In this document: positions 4,476 to 5,435 of the stretch, piece by piece
Numbering within the stretch: position 1 is the stretch's first letter
How the letters are laid out: every line of letters begins with the position of its first letter
Assembly (NCBI GenBank): GCA_946886975.1
Contig: CAMPJV010000198.1
Coordinates: 1 to 5,435, forward strand
DNA length: 5,435 nucleotides
Reading direction: 5' to 3'
Source of the DNA: an uncultured Taibaiella sp.
Lineage (GTDB): Bacteria; Bacteroidota; Bacteroidia; Chitinophagales; Chitinophagaceae
Translations under genes and position numbers: made by a program
The notes under the pieces: generated by a model
Database searches by the model: none
The model's input: the letters and a program-made list of their open reading frames with translations, nothing else
What the model was told of the DNA's origin: nothing

Positions 4476-5435
4476 TCAGACCAATTTGCCGAAACGCTCA
4501 AAGAAAGCTTTGCTCAGGTCTTCCCTGTGGTCCGGATGCGCTATGCTGATAAGCAAACGGGCACGCTGCTCAAGGTTCCTGCCGTAGAGGTTCACTACAC
4601 CGTGTTCGGTAACTACATAGTGCACGTGGCCACGTGTGGTCACCACACCTGCGCCGGGCTTTAGTGTTGGCACAATCCTGGAGATTCCTTTTGCTGTGGC
4701 CGATGGCAGGGCAATTATCGGAGCGCCGCCTTCAGAGAGGGAAGCGCCGCGCATGAAATCCATCTGCCCTCCGATCCCGGAAAACTGGTAGGTACCTATT
4801 GAGTCTGAGCAAACCTGACCAGTAATATCGATCTCAATAGCGCTGTTGATCGCCACTACTTTGGGGTTCTTTCTTATCACAGAGGTGTCGTTCACGAATG
4901 CTACGTCCATGAAAGCCACATTAGGGTTGTCGTCTACGAAGTCATAGATCTTGCGGGTGCCCACCGTAAATGCCGTGACAATCTTACCGCGTCCTACTTG
5001 TTTATATTCGTTCGTGATCACTCCGCTTTCCACGAGCGGAATGATACCATCCGAGAACATTTCCGTGTGTACGCCCAGGCCTCTATGATTGCCAAGGCAC
5101 TGCAGCACTGCATCCGGAATAGCGCCAATGCCCATTTGCAAGGTCGCTCCATCTTTTACCAGTTCGGCTACATATCTGCCTATGCGCAGGTTTGTTTCAT
5201 CAGCTTTAGCTCCGTAGTTCACTTCCGGCAGTGCCGTTTCGTGCCACACCAGGGCATCCATTTGCGACACGTGTATCTTTCCATCTCCATGAGTGCGTGG
5301 CATCTGAGGGTTCACCTGTGCAATGATCTTTTTAGCATTCCTCGCCGCGCTCAGCGCTGCATCAACAGATGTCCCGAGGGTGCAGTAGCCATGCTTGTCC
5401 GGCGGGGAAACCTGTAGCATGGCTACATCCAGGGG
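4476..5435 (-). CDS. Acetyl-CoA hydrolase/transferase-family CoA-transferase, N-terminus beyond window
   Basis: The last 319 residues of a family I CoA-transferase of the acetyl-CoA hydrolase/4-hydroxybutyrate CoA-transferase type (usual length about 425-440, so roughly 110 N-terminal residues are missing). It would move CoA between acyl-CoA and a carboxylic acid in the cytoplasm; the acyl specificity cannot be read from the sequence. The frame stays open to the window edge, and PLDVAMLQVSPPDKHGYCTLG shows that the Met at 5418-5420 is internal, not a start. Family motifs are MGIGAIPDAVL, GVHTEMFSDG, KVVAINSAIEIDITGQVCSD (whose Glu is the likely catalytic residue), FSGIGGQMDFMRGA, and VVTTRGHVHYVVTEHGVVNLYG near the C-terminus. 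The stop is at 4476-4478. It has no obvious link to the NO module apart from sharing strand and position with FAS1, and it is likely a separate unit. Confidence 0.93.
   Translation of the reverse strand, partial: PLDVAMLQVSPPDKHGYCTLGTSVDAALSAARNAKKIIAQVNPQMPRTHGDGKIHVSQMDALVWHETALPEVNYGAKADETNLRIGRYVAELVKDGATLQMGIGAIPDAVLQCLGNHRGLGVHTEMFSDGIIPLVESGVITNEYKQVGRGKIVTAFTVGTRKIYDFVDDNPNVAFMDVAFVNDTSVIRKNPKVVAINSAIEIDITGQVCSDSIGTYQFSGIGGQMDFMRGASLSEGGAPIIALPSATAKGISRIVPTLKPGAGVVTTRGHVHYVVTEHGVVNLYGRNLEQRARLLISIAHPDHREDLSKAFFERFGKLV

Noticed and set aside
5418..5420. ATG at 5418-5420 as the start of the CoA-transferase
   Set aside because: The frame continues upstream to the window edge with family-conserved residues (PLDVAMLQVSPPDKHG), so this Met is internal.

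Overview
The window looks like chromosomal DNA from a Bacteroidota member, possibly Chitinophagaceae-like (inference). The grounds are promoter elements resembling the Bacteroidota -7 box TAnnTTTG, almost no Shine-Dalgarno signals, a FAS1 lipoprotein and the protein flavour. It holds a compact nitric-oxide (NO) response and NO-reduction module beside an unrelated-looking CoA-transferase gene.

Layout, left to right: an Rrf2-family Fe-S regulator (minus, C-terminus cut by the window edge); a hemerythrin-domain protein (minus) whose stop overlaps the Rrf2 start; norB (minus); norC (minus), whose stop overlaps the norB start; a divergent Crp/Fnr-family regulator (plus); a 12-bp hairpin terminator; a FAS1 (fasciclin) lipoprotein (minus); and an acetyl-CoA hydrolase/transferase-family gene (minus, N-terminus cut by the window edge). 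No gene-free stretch exceeds 200 bp.

How the parts fit: NorC (membrane-anchored cytochrome c) passes electrons to NorB, which would reduce NO to N2O. The hemerythrin is a di-iron protein of the kind linked to NO and iron-damage responses. Rrf2 and Crp/Fnr proteins are typical nitrosative-stress or denitrification regulators. Four 14-bp palindromes of the form ATGAY-N4-RTCAN lie in front of the hemerythrin, norC/crp (two) and FAS1 genes. Three of them sit exactly 22 bp upstream of a -7-like box, which argues that one Crp/Fnr regulator, plausibly the one encoded here, activates all three transcription units.

The most unusual feature is NorB. Aligned by eye with canonical cytochrome-c NO reductases, it keeps the fold, the His-His pair, the heme b3 His and the 51-residue spacing. 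It has Asn in place of the first FeB histidine, Val in place of the FeB glutamate, Asn in place of the next glutamate, and Met in place of one low-spin heme b histidine. It is therefore either a divergent NO reductase class or an enzyme with altered NO chemistry.
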